Shown: positions 1 through 10,031 of the stretch, in pieces
Position numbering within the stretch: the first letter of the stretch is position 1
How the letters are laid out: every line of letters starts with the position of its first letter
Origin: Euonymus europaeus
Taxonomy: Eukaryota > Streptophyta > Magnoliopsida > Celastrales > Celastraceae
Reading direction: 5' to 3'
Assembly: GCA_963580455.1 (NCBI GenBank)
Contig: OY756966.1
Coordinates: 15,007,001-15,071,000, forward strand
DNA: 64,000 nt
Program-made: the position numbers and the translations under genes
The notes under the pieces: generated by a model
Told to the model about the DNA's origin: nothing
The model's database searches: none
What the model saw: only the letters and a program-made list of their open reading frames with translations

Positions 1-159
1 TATGACAAATGGACAAAACCGTTAAAAGCTCCTCCATAAAGAGAGTTGAGCAACTTCGGACCATCAAAGTTGCTCGGTGTATAATATTTATTGTTCTCAT
101 ATGTCAAATTTTACGAGTATAAGCTTCAGAGATTATTTCGATGCCAAAACACCAACTTT
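1..159 (+). repeat. Reference monomer, spacer type D
   Basis: This 159-bp monomer has CCATAAAGAGAG in place of CCATAGAGAGAG and the spacer GGTGTATAATATTTATTG. It ends in CAACTTTTATGAC, one base shorter than CAACTTTCTATGAC. The same D version recurs near 3,523, 5,924, 7,685, 11,048, 17,143, 32,010, 33,765, 38,084 and 50,203. A sub-variant with one more T (ATAATATTTTATTG) occurs near 13,520, 25,685, 28,885, 30,005, 45,357 and 62,587, and a shortened one (ATAATATTTAATG) near 47,708 and 49,467. Confidence 0.82.
48..75 (+). repeat. Inverted repeat (dyad) of the monomer, canonical example
   Basis: GAGCAACTT at 48-56 and AAGTTGCTC at 67-75 are perfect 9-bp reverse complements around the 10-nt loop CGGACCATCA. 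The element recurs once per monomer, so the array holds some 400 copies in perfect or slightly decayed form. CAACT can also pair with the AGTTG just upstream (AGTTGAGCAACT), giving two mutually exclusive small dyads. Short dyads are known in several centromeric satellites and have been proposed to form non-B DNA; any such role here is inferred. Confidence 0.88.
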
Positions 160-319
160 TATGACAAATAGACAAAACCATTAAAAGCTCCTCCATAGAG
201 AGAGTTGAGCAACTTCGGACCATCAAAGTTGGTCGATGTACACTTTTTATTGTTCTTATATGTCCAATTTTACGATTATAAGCTTCCTACATTATTTCGA
301 CGCCAAAACATCAACTTTC
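160..319 (+). repeat. Reference monomer, spacer type C (A/B mosaic)
   Basis: The spacer starts like type B (TGTACA) and ends like type A (CTTTTTATTG), then TTCTTATATGTC. The tail has GATTATAAGC or GACTATAAGC, with TTTCGACGCC and CATCAAC downstream. Such units almost always follow a type-D monomer and precede a GTTAAAAAGCTCC monomer, so C is a stable member of a recurring trio rather than random noise. The A/B patchwork suggests an origin by recombination or gene conversion within the repeat. Confidence 0.8.
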
Positions 320-1761
320 TATGACAAATAGACAAAACCGTTAAAAAGCTCCTCCACAGAGAGAGTTGAGCAACTTCCGACTATCAAAATTGCTCGGGAT
401 AGACTTTTTATTGTTCTTCTATATCAAATTTTACGAGTATAATCTTTCGACATTATTTCCATCCCAAAACACCAACTTTCTATGACAAATGGACAAAACC
501 TTTAAAAGTTCCTCCATAGAGAGAGTTGAGCAACTTCGGACCATCAAAGTTGCTCGGTGTACAATTTCTATTGTTCTCATATGTCAAATTTTACGAGTAT
601 AAGCTTCAGAGATTATTTCTATACCAAAACACCAACTTTCTATGACAAATAGACAAAACCGTTAAAAGCTCCTCCATAGAGAGAGTTGAGCAACTTCGGA
701 CTATCAAAGTTGCTCGGGATAGACTTTTTATTGTTCTTCTATGTAAAATTTTACGAGTATAAGCTTCCTACATTATTTCGATGCCAAAACACCAACTTTC
801 TATGACAAATATACAAAACCGTTAAAAGCTCCTCCATAGAGAGAGTTGGGCAACTTCGGACTATCAAAATTTCTCGGGATAGACTTTTTATTGTTCTTCT
901 ATGTCAAATTTTATGAGTATAAGCTTCCTAGATTATTTCGATGCCAAAACATCAACTTTCTATGACAAATGGACAAAACCGTTAAAAGCTCCTCCATAGA
1001 GAGAGTTGAGCAACTTCGGACTATCAAAGTTGCTCGGGATAGACTTTTTATTGTTCTTCTATGTCAAATTTTACGAGTATAAGCTTCCTACATTATTTCG
1101 ATGCAAAAAACACCAACTTTCTTTGACAAATGTACAAAACCGTTAAAAGCTCCTCCATAGAGAGAGTTGAGAAACTTCAGACTATCAAAGTTGCTCGGGA
1201 TAGACTTTTAATTGTTCTTCTATGTCAAATTTTACGAGTATAAGCTTCCTACATTATTTCGATGCCAAAACACCAACTTTCTATGACAAATGGACAAAAC
1301 TGTTAAAAGCTCCTCCATAGAGAGAGTTGAGCAACTTCGGACCATCAAAGTTGCTCGGGATAGACTTTTAATTGTTCTTCTATGTGAAATTTTACGAGTA
1401 TAAGCTTCCTACATTATTTCGATGCCAAAACACCTACTTTCTTTGACAAATGGACAAAACCGTTAAAAGCTCTTCCATAGAGAGAGTTGAGCAACTTCGG
1501 ACTGTGAAAGTTGCTCGGAATAGACTTTTTATTGTTCTTCTATGTCAAATTTTACGAGTATAAGCTTCCTACATTATTTCGATGCCAAAACACCAACTTT
1601 CTATGACAAATATACAAAACCGTTAAAAGCTCCTCCATAGAGAGAGTTGGGCAACTTCGGACTATCAAAATTTCTCGGGATAGACTTTTTATTGTTTTTC
1701 TATGTCAAATTTTACGAGTATAAGCTTCCCAGATTATTTCGATGCCAAAACTCCAACTTTC
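320..1761 (+). repeat. Higher-order repeat, 9-monomer copy
   Basis: Nine distinguishable monomers in order: a GTTAAAAAGCTCC/TTCCGAC unit, a CCTTTAAAAGTTCC type-B unit with TCTATACC, a TATGTAAAATT unit, a TTGGGCAAC...TTTCTCGGG unit, a GATGCAAAAAACACC unit, a GAGAAACTTCAG unit, a GGACCATC/TATGTGAAATT unit, a GACTGTGAAAG unit and a second TTGGGCAAC unit ending CCCAGATT. The same order follows at once in 1,762-3,362. Length is nine times 160 plus 2. Confidence 0.85.
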
Positions 1762-3362
1762 TATGACAAATAGACAAAACCGTAAAAAGCTCCTCCATAG
1801 AGAGAGTTGCGCAACTTCGGACTATCAAAATTGCTCGGGATAGACTTTTTATTGTTCTTCTATATCAAATTTTACGAGTATAATCTTCCGACATTATTTC
1901 GATCCCAAAACACCAACTTTCTATGACAAATGGACAAAACCTTTAAAAGTTCCTCCATAGAGAGAGTTGAGCAACTTCGGACCATCAAAGTTGCTCGGTG
2001 TACAATTTCTATTGTTCTCATATGTCAAATTTTACGAGTATAAGCTTCAGAGATTATTTCTATACCAAAACACCAACTTTCTATGACAAATAGACAAAAC
2101 CGTTAAAAGCTCCTCCATAGAGAGAGTTGAGCAACTTCAGACTATAAAAGTTGCTCGGGATAGACTTTTTATTGTTCTTCTATGTAAAATTTTACGAGTA
2201 TAAGCTTCCTACATTATTTCGATGCCAAAACACCAACTTTCTATGACAAATATACAAAACCGTTAAAAGCTCCTCCATAGAGAGAGTTGGGCAACTTCGG
2301 ACTATCAAAATTTCTCGGGATAGACTTTTTATTGTTCTTCTATGTCAAATTTTATGAGTATATGCTTCCTAGATTATTTCTATGCCAAAACATCAACTTT
2401 CTATGACAAATGGACAAAACCGTTAAAAGCTCCTCCATAGAGAGAGTTGGGCAACTTCGGACTATCAAAATTTCTCGGGATAGACTTTTTATTGTTCTTC
2501 TATGTCAAATTTTATGAGTATAAGCTTCCTAGATTATTTCGATGCCAAAACATCAACTTTCTATGACAAATGGACAAAACCGTTAAAAGCTCCTCCATAG
2601 AGAGAGTTGAGCAACTTCGGACTATCAAAGTTGCTCGGGATAGACTTTTTATTGTTCTTCTATGTCAAATTTTACGAGTATAAGCTTCCTACATTATTTC
2701 GATGCAAAAAACACAAACTTTCTTTGACAAATGTACAAAACCGTTAAAAGCTCCTCCATAGAGAGAGTTGAGAAACTTCAGACTATCAAAGTTGCTCGGG
2801 ATAGACTTTTAATTGTTCTTCTATGTCAAATTTTACGAGTATAAGCTTCCTACATTATTTCGATGCCAAAACACCAACTTTCTATGACAAATGGACAAAA
2901 CTGTTAAAAGCTCCTTCATAGAGAGAGTTGAGCAACTTCGGACCATCAAAGTTGCTCGAGATAGACTTTTAATTGTTCTTCTATGTGAAATTTTACGAGT
3001 ATAAGCTTCCTACATTATTTCGATGCCAAAACACCTACTTTCTTTGACAAATGGACAAAACCGTTAAAAGCTCTTCCATAGAGAGAGTTGAGCAACTTCG
3101 GACTGTGAAAGTTGCTCGGAATAGACTTTTTATTGTTCTTCTATGTCAAATTTTACGAGTATAAGCTTCCTACATTATTTCGATGCCAAAACACCAACTT
3201 TCTATGACAAATATACAAAACCGTTAAAAGCTCCCCCATAGAGAGAGTTGGGCAACTTCGGACTATCAAAATTTCTCGGGATAGACTTTTTATTGTTTTT
3301 CTATGTCAAATTTTACGAGTATAAGCTTCCCAGATTATTTCGATGCCAAAACTCCAACTTTC
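1762..3362 (+). repeat. Higher-order repeat, 10-monomer copy
   Basis: This repeats the series of 320-1,761 with only scattered substitutions, but the TTGGGCAAC...TTTCTCGGG monomer is present twice in a row (about 2,242-2,401 and 2,402-2,561). That makes the block 1,601 bp. The first monomer carries TTGCGCAAC and CCGTAAAAAGCTCC. A further monomer of that type begins at 3,363 and leads into the next block. The single-monomer gain fits in-register unequal exchange. Confidence 0.85.
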
Positions 3363-4083
3363 TATGACAAATAGACAAAACCGTAAAAAGCTCCTCCATA
3401 GAGAGAGTTGCGCAACTTCGGACAATCAAAATTGCTCGGGATAGACTTTTTATTGTTCTTCTATGTTAAATTTTACGAGTATAAGCTTCCTACATTATTT
3501 CGATGCCAAAACACCAACTTTCTATGACAAATGGACAAAACCGTTAAAAGCTCCTCCATAAAGAGAGTTGAGCAACTTCGGACCATCAAAGTTGCTCGGT
3601 GTATAATATTTATTGTTCTCATATGTCAAATTTTACGAGTATAAGCTTCAGAGATTATTTCGATGCCAAAACACCAACTTTTATGACAAATAGACAAAAC
3701 CATTAAAAGCTCCTCCATAGAGAGAGTTGAGCAACTTCGGACCTTCAAAGTTGCTCGATGTACACTTTTTATTGTTCTTATATGTCCAATTTTACGATTA
3801 TAAGCTTCCTACATTATTTCGACGCCAAAACATCAACTTTCTATGACAAATAGACAAAACCGTTAAAAAGCTCCTCCACAGAGAGAGTTGAGCAACTTCC
3901 GACTATCAAAATTGCTCGGGATAGACTTTTTATTGTTCTTCTATATCAAATTTTACGAGTATAATCTTCCGACATTATTTCCATCCCAAAACACCAACTT
4001 TCTATGACAAATGGACAAAACCTTTAAAAGTTCCTCCATAGAGAGAGTTGAGCAACTTCGGACCATCAAAGTTGCTCGGTGTA
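2641..4083 (+). repeat. 1,443-bp block, copy 1 (copy 2 at 6,803-8,245)
   Basis: About nine monomers match 6,803-8,245 at a constant shift of 4,162 bp, with roughly ten differences by eye, such as GACAATC against GACTATC and CCTACATT against CCTGCATT. The match ends where the B spacer (GTACAATTTC) here faces a D spacer (GTATAATATT) there. It overlaps the neighbouring blocks because duplications in this array are nested. Confidence 0.8.
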
Positions 4084-4803
4084 CAATTTCTATTGTTCTC
4101 ATATGTCAAATTTTACGAGTATAAGCTTCAGAGATTATTTCTATACCAAAACACCAACTTTCTATGACAAATAGACAAAACCGTTAAAAGCTCCTCCATA
4201 GAGAGAGTTGAGCAACTTCGGACTATCAAAGTTGCTCGGGATAGACTTTTTATTGTTCTTCTATGTAAAATTTTACGAGTATAAGCTTCCTACATTATTT
4301 CGATGCCAAAACACCAACTTTCTATGACAAATATACAAAACCGTTAAAAGCTCCTCCATAGAGAGAGTTGGGCAACTTCGGACTATCAAAATTTCTCGGG
4401 ATAGACTTTTTATTGTTCTTCTATGTCAAATTTTATGAGTATAAGCTTCCTAGATTATTTCGATGCCAAAACATCAACTTTCTATGACAAATGGACAAAA
4501 CCGTTAAAAGCTCCTCCATAGAGAGAGTTGAGCAACTTCGGACTATCAAAGTTGCTCGGGATAGACTTTTTATTGTTCTTCTATGTCAAATTTTACGAGT
4601 ATAAGCTTCCTACATTATTTCGATGCAAAAAACACCAACTTTCTTTGACAAATGTACAAAACCGTTAAAAGCTCCTCCATAGAGAGAGTTGAGAAACTTC
4701 AGACTATCAAAGTTGCTCGGGATAGACTTTTAATTGTTCTTCTATGTCAAATTTTACGAGTATAAGCTTCCTACATTATTTCGATGCCAAAACACCAACT
4801 TTC
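3523..4803 (+). repeat. Eight-monomer block copied from 1-1,281
   Basis: At a shift of 3,522 bp this block follows 1-1,281 through the D, C, GTTAAAAAGCTCC, CCTTTAAAAGTTCC, TGTAAAA, TTGGGCAAC, GCAAAAAACACC and GAGAAACTTCAG monomers. I saw only a few differences, for example CCTTCAAAGTTGCTCG here against CCATCAAAGTTGGTCG. The match ends at 4,804, where a monomer with CAACTTTGAACTATC replaces the TATGTGAAATT unit. Confidence 0.85.
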
Positions 4804-6840
4804 TATGACAAATGGACAAAACCGTTAAAAGCTCCTCCATAGAGAGAGTTGAGCAACTTTGAACTATCAAAGTTGCTCGGGATAGACTTTTAATTGTTCT
4901 TCTATTTCAAATTTTACGAGTTTAAGCTTCCAACATTATTTCGATGCCAAAACACCAACTTTCTATGACAAATGGACAAAACCGTTAAAAGCCCCTCCAT
5001 AGAGGGAGTTGAGCAACTTCGGACCATCAAAGTTGCTCGGTGTACAATTTCTATTGTTCTCATATGTCAAATTTTACGAGTATAAGCTTCAGAGATTATT
5101 TAAATTCCAAAACACCAACTTTCTTTGACAAATGGACAAAACCGTTAAAAGCTCCTCCATAGAGAGAGTTGAGCAACTTCGGACTGTGAAAGTTGCTCGG
5201 AATAGACTTTTTATTGTTCTTCTATGTCAAATTTTACGAGTATAAGCTTCCTACATTATTTCGATGCCAAAACACCGACTTTCTATGACAAATATACAAA
5301 ACCGTTAAAAGCTCTTCCATAGAGAGAGTTGGGCAACTTCGGACTATCAAAATTTCTCGGGATAGACTTTTTATTGTTTTTCTATGTCAAATTTTATGAG
5401 TATAAGCTTCCCAGATTATTTCGATGCCAAAACTCCAACTTTCTATGACAAATAGACAAAACCGTTAAAAGCTCCTCCATAGAGAGAGTTGCGCAACTTC
5501 GGACTATCAAAATTGCTCGGGATAGACTTTTTATTGTTCTTCTATGTTAAATTTTACGAGTATAAGCTTCCTACATTATTTCGATGCCAAAACACCAACT
5601 TTCTATGACAAATGGACAAAACCGTTAAAAGCTTCTCCATAGAGAGAGTTGAGCAACTTCGGACCATCAAAGTTGCTCGGTGTACAATTTCTATTGTTCT
5701 CATATGTCAAATTTTACGAGTATAAGCTTCCTACATTATTTCGATGACAAAACACCAACTTTCTATGACAAATGGACAAAACCGTTAAAAGCTCCTCCAT
5801 TGAGAGAGTTGAGCAACTTCGGACCATCAAAGTTGCTCGGTGTACAATTTCTATTGTTCTCATATGTCAAATTTTACGAGTATAAGCTTCCTACATTATT
5901 TCGATGCCAAAACACCAACTTTCTATGACAAATGGACAAAACCGTTAAAAGCTCCTCCATAAAGAGAGTTGAGCAACTTCGGACCATCAAAGTTGCTCGG
6001 TGTATAATATTTATTGTTCTCATATGTCAAATTTTACGAGTATAAGCTTCAGAGATCATTTCGATGCCAAAACACTAACTTTTATGACAAATAGACAAAA
6101 CCGTTAAAAGCTCCTCCATAGAGAGAGTTGAGCAACTTCGGACCATCAAAGTTGCTCGATGTACACTTTTTATTGTCCTCATATGTCAAATTTTATGACT
6201 ATAAGCTTCCTACATTATTTCGACGCCGAAACATCAACTTTCTATGACAAATGGACAAAACCGTTAAAACGCTCCTCCATAGAGAGAGTTGAGCAACTTC
6301 CGACTATCAAAATTGCACGGGATAGACTTTTTATTGTTCTTCTATATCAAATTTTACGAGTATAAGCTTCCTACATTATTTCGATCCCAAAACACCAACT
6401 TTCTATGACAAATGGACAAAACCTTTAAAAGCTCCTCCATAGAGAGAGTTGAGCAACTTCGGACCATCAAAGTTGCTCGGTGTACAATTTCTATTGTTCT
6501 CATATGTCAAATTTTACGAGTATAAGCTTCAGAGATTATTTCTATACCAAAACACCAACTTTCTATGACAAATAGACAAAACCGTTAAAAGCTCCTCCAT
6601 AGAGAGAGTTGAGCAACTTCGGACTATCAAAGTTTCTCGGGATAGACTTTTTATTGTTCTTCTATGTAAAATTTTACGAGTATAAGCTTCCTACATTATT
6701 TCGATGCCAAAACACCAACTTTCTATGACAAATATACAAAACCGTTAAAAGCTCCTCCATAGAGAGAGTTGGGCAACTTCGGACTATCAAAATTTCTCGG
6801 GATAGACTTTTTATTGTTCTTCTATGTCAAATTTTACGAG
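4804..6840 (+). repeat. About 13-monomer block, related to 16,013-18,045
   Basis: It begins with a TTTGAACTATC unit, then a GAGGGAG type-B unit ending TTTAAATTCC, a GACTGTGAAAG unit, TTGGGCAAC and TTGCGCAAC units, two type-B units with GATGAC and CCATTGAGAGAG marks, then the D-C-CACGGG trio and the CCTTTAAAAG, TGTAAAA and TTGGGCAAC units. The same succession lies 11,209 bp downstream. The 82- and 68-codon open frames here are chance frames across monomer junctions. Confidence 0.8.
5764..5923 (+). repeat. Reference monomer, spacer type B
   Basis: This 160-bp monomer shows the type-B spacer GGTGTACAATTTCTATTG followed by TTCTCATATGTC, differing from type A at seven of 30 positions. Type B usually follows CGGACCATCAAAG, so the C/T in the dyad loop is linked to the spacer type. 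B units often carry either CCTACATT or CAGAGATT after the HindIII site. Its dyad arms GAGCAACTT and AAGTTGCTC are perfect. Confidence 0.88.
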
Positions 6841-9800
6841 TATAAGCTTCCTACATTATTTCGATGCAAAAAACACCAACTTTCTTTGACAAATGTACAA
6901 AACCGTTAAAAGCTCCTCCATAGAGAGAGTTGAGAAACTTCAGACTATCAAAGTTGCTCGGGATAGACTTTTAATTGTTCTTCTATGTCAAATTTTACGA
7001 GTATAAGCTTCCTACATTATGTCGATGCCAAAACACCAACTTTCTATGACAAATGGACAAAACTGTTAAAAGCTCCTCCATAGAGAGAGTTGAGCAACTT
7101 CGGACCATCAAAGTTGCTCGAGATAGACTTTTAATTGTTCTTCTATGTGAAATTTTACGAGTATAAGCTTCCTACATTATTTCGATGCCAAAACACCTAC
7201 TTTCTTTGACAAATGGACAAAACCGTTAAAAGCTCTTCCATAGAGAGAGTTGAGCAACTTCGGACTGTGAAAGTTGCTCGGAATAGACTTTTTATTGTTC
7301 TTCTATGTCAAATTTTACGAGTATAAGCTTCCTATATTATTTCGATGCCAAAACACCAACTTTCTATGACAAATATACAAAACCGTTAAAAGCTCCTCCA
7401 TAGAGAGAGTTGGGCAACTTCGGACTATCAAAATTTCTCGGGATAGACTTTTTATTGTTTTTCTATGTCAAATTTTACGAGTATAAGCTTCCCAGATTAT
7501 TTCGATGCCAAAACTCCAACTTTCTATGACAAATAGACAAAACCGTAAAAAGCTCCTCCATAGAGAGAGTTGCGCAACTTCGGACTATCAAAATTGCTCG
7601 GGATAGACTTTTTATTGTTCTTCTATGTTAAATTTTACGAGTATAAGCTTCCTACATTATTTCGATGCCAAAACACCAACTTTCTATGACAAATGGACAA
7701 AACCGTTAAAAGCTCCTCCATAAAGAGAGTTGAGCAACTTCGGACCATCAAAGTTGCTCGGTGTATAATATTTATTGTTCTCATATGTCAAATTTTACGA
7801 GTATAAGCTTCAGAGATTATTTCGATGCCAAAACACCAACTTTTATGACAAATAGACAAAACCATTAAAAGCTCCTCCATAGAGAGAGTTGAGCAACTTC
7901 GGACCTTCAAAGTTGCTCGATGTACACTTTTTATTGTTCTTATATGTCCAATTTTACGATTATAAGCTTCCTGCATTATTTCGACGCCAAAACATCAACT
8001 TTCTATGACAAATAGACAAAACCGTTAAAAAGCTCCTCCACAGAGAGAGTTGAGCAACTTCCGACTATCAAAATTGCTCGGGATAGACTTTTTATTGTTC
8101 TTCTATATCAAATTTTACGAGTATAATCTTCCGACATTATTTCGATCCCAAAACACCAACTTTCTATGACAAATGGACAAAACCTTTAAAAGTTCCTCCA
8201 TAGAGAGAGTTGAGCAACTTCGGACCATCAAAGTTGCTCGGTGTATAATATTTATTGTTCTCATATGTCAAATTTTACGAGTATAAGCTTCAGAGATTAT
8301 TTCGATGCCAAAACACAAACTTTTATGACAAATAGACAAAACCGTTAAAAGCTCCTCCATAGAGAGAGTTGAGCAACTTCGGACCATGAAATTTGCTCGA
8401 TGTACACTTTTTATTGTTCTTATATGTCAAATTTTACGACTATAAGCTTCCTACATTATTTCGACGCCAAAACATCAACTTTCTATGACAAATAGACAAA
8501 ACCGTTAAAAAGCTCCTCCATAGAGAGAGTTGAGCAACTTCCGACTATCAAAATTGCTCGGGATAGACTTTTTATTGTTCTTCTATATCAAATTTTACGA
8601 GTATAAGCTTCCTACATTATTTCGATCCCAAAACACCAACTTTCTATGACAAATGGACAAAACCTTTAAAAGTTCCTCCATAGAGAGAGTTGAGCAACTT
8701 CGGACCATGAAAGTTGCTCGATGTACACTTTTTATTGTTCTTATATGTCAAATTTTACGACTATAAGCTTCCTACATTATTTCGACGCCAAAACATCAAC
8801 TTTCTATGACAAATAGACAAAACCGTTAAAAAGCTCCTCCATAGAGAGAGTTGAGCAACTTCCGACTATCAAAATTGCTCGGGATAGACTTTTTATTGTT
8901 CTTCTATATCAAATTTTACGAGTATAAGCTTCCTACATTATTTCGATCCCAAAACACCAACTTTCTATGACAAATGGACAAAACCTTTAAAAGCTCCTCC
9001 ATAGAGAGAGTTGAGCAACTTCCGACTATCAAAGTTGCTCGGGATAGACTTTTTATTGTTCTTCTATGTAAAATTTTACGAGTATAAGCTTCCTACATTA
9101 TTTCGATGCCAAAACACCAACTTTCTATGACAAATATACAAAACCGTTAAAAGCTCCTCCATAGAGAGAGTTGGGCAACTTCGGACTATCAAAATTTCTC
9201 GGGATAGACTTTTTATTGTTCTTCTATGTCAAATTTTATGAGTATAAGCTTCCTAGATTATTTCGATGCCAAAACATCAACTTTCTATGAAAAATCGACA
9301 AAACCTTTAAAAGCTCCTCCATAGAGAGAGTTGAGCAACTTCGGACTATCAAAGTTGCTCGGGATAGACTTTTTATTGTTCTTCTATGTGAAATTTTACG
9401 AGTATAAGCTTCCTACATTATTTCGATGCAAAAAACACCAACTTTCTATGACAAATGTACAAAACCGTTAAAAGCTCCTCCATAGAGAGAGTTGAGCAAC
9501 TTCGGACTATCAAAGTTGCTCGGGATAGACTTTTAATTGTTCTTCTATGTCAAATTTTACGAGTATAAGCTTCCTACATTATTTCGATGCCAAAACACTA
9601 ACTTTCTATGACAAATGGACAAAACCGTTAAAAGCTCCTCCATAGAGAGAGTTGAGCAACTTCGAACTATCAAAGTTGCTCGGGATAGACTTTTAATTGT
9701 TCTTCTATGTCAAATTTTACGAGTATAAGCTTCCAACATTATTTCGATGCCAAAACACCAACTTTCTATGACAAATGGACAAAACCGTTAAAAGATCCTC

Positions 9801-9843
9801 CATAGAGGGAGTTGAGCAACTTCGGACCATCAAAGTTGCTCGG
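6669..9843 (+). repeat. About 3.2-kb duplicated block, copy 1
   Basis: About 20 monomers are repeated nearly unchanged at 10,032-13,045. The shift is 3,363 bp up to about 8,700 and 3,202 bp after about 9,000, because this copy has one extra monomer (the doubled CCTTTAAAAG / TTCCGAC pair near 8,645-8,965). The stretch 7,788-7,976 appears identical in both copies, so the event is young relative to most of the array. Right edge: type B here, type A in the other copy. Confidence 0.85.
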
Positions 9844-10031
9844 TGTACAATTTCTATTGTTCTCATATGTCAAATTTTACGAGTATAAGCTTCAGAGATT
9901 ATTTAAATGCCAAAACACCAACTATCTTTGACAAATGGACAAAACCGTTAAAAGCTCCTCCATAGAGAGAGTTGAGCAACTTCGGACTGTGAAAGTTGCT
10001 CGGAATAGACTTTTTATTGTTCTTCTATGTC

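Noticed and set aside
48..75. Rho-independent terminator or small RNA hairpin
   Set aside because: The stem is 9 bp with a 10-nt loop and no run of T follows directly. It recurs in every monomer of a non-coding array, so a terminator reading is not supported.
61..100. TATA-like promoter in the D spacer (TATAATATTTATTG)
   Set aside because: It is an AT-rich variant of a satellite spacer with no gene downstream; nothing supports promoter function.
48..115. CENP-B box
   Set aside because: TTCGGACTA matches only the left part of the pattern; CGGG is not at the required spacing on either strand in the consensus or the variants inspected.
1..160. Four 40-bp sub-repeats within the monomer
   Set aside because: Splitting the consensus into four quarters shows no shared pattern; only the pair of collinear matches at about 62-65 bp offset stands out.
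7788..7976. Identical 62-codon minus-strand frames at 7,788 and 11,151
   Set aside because: Identity reflects the recent 3-kb block duplication, not protein constraint; other copies of the same monomers carry stops.
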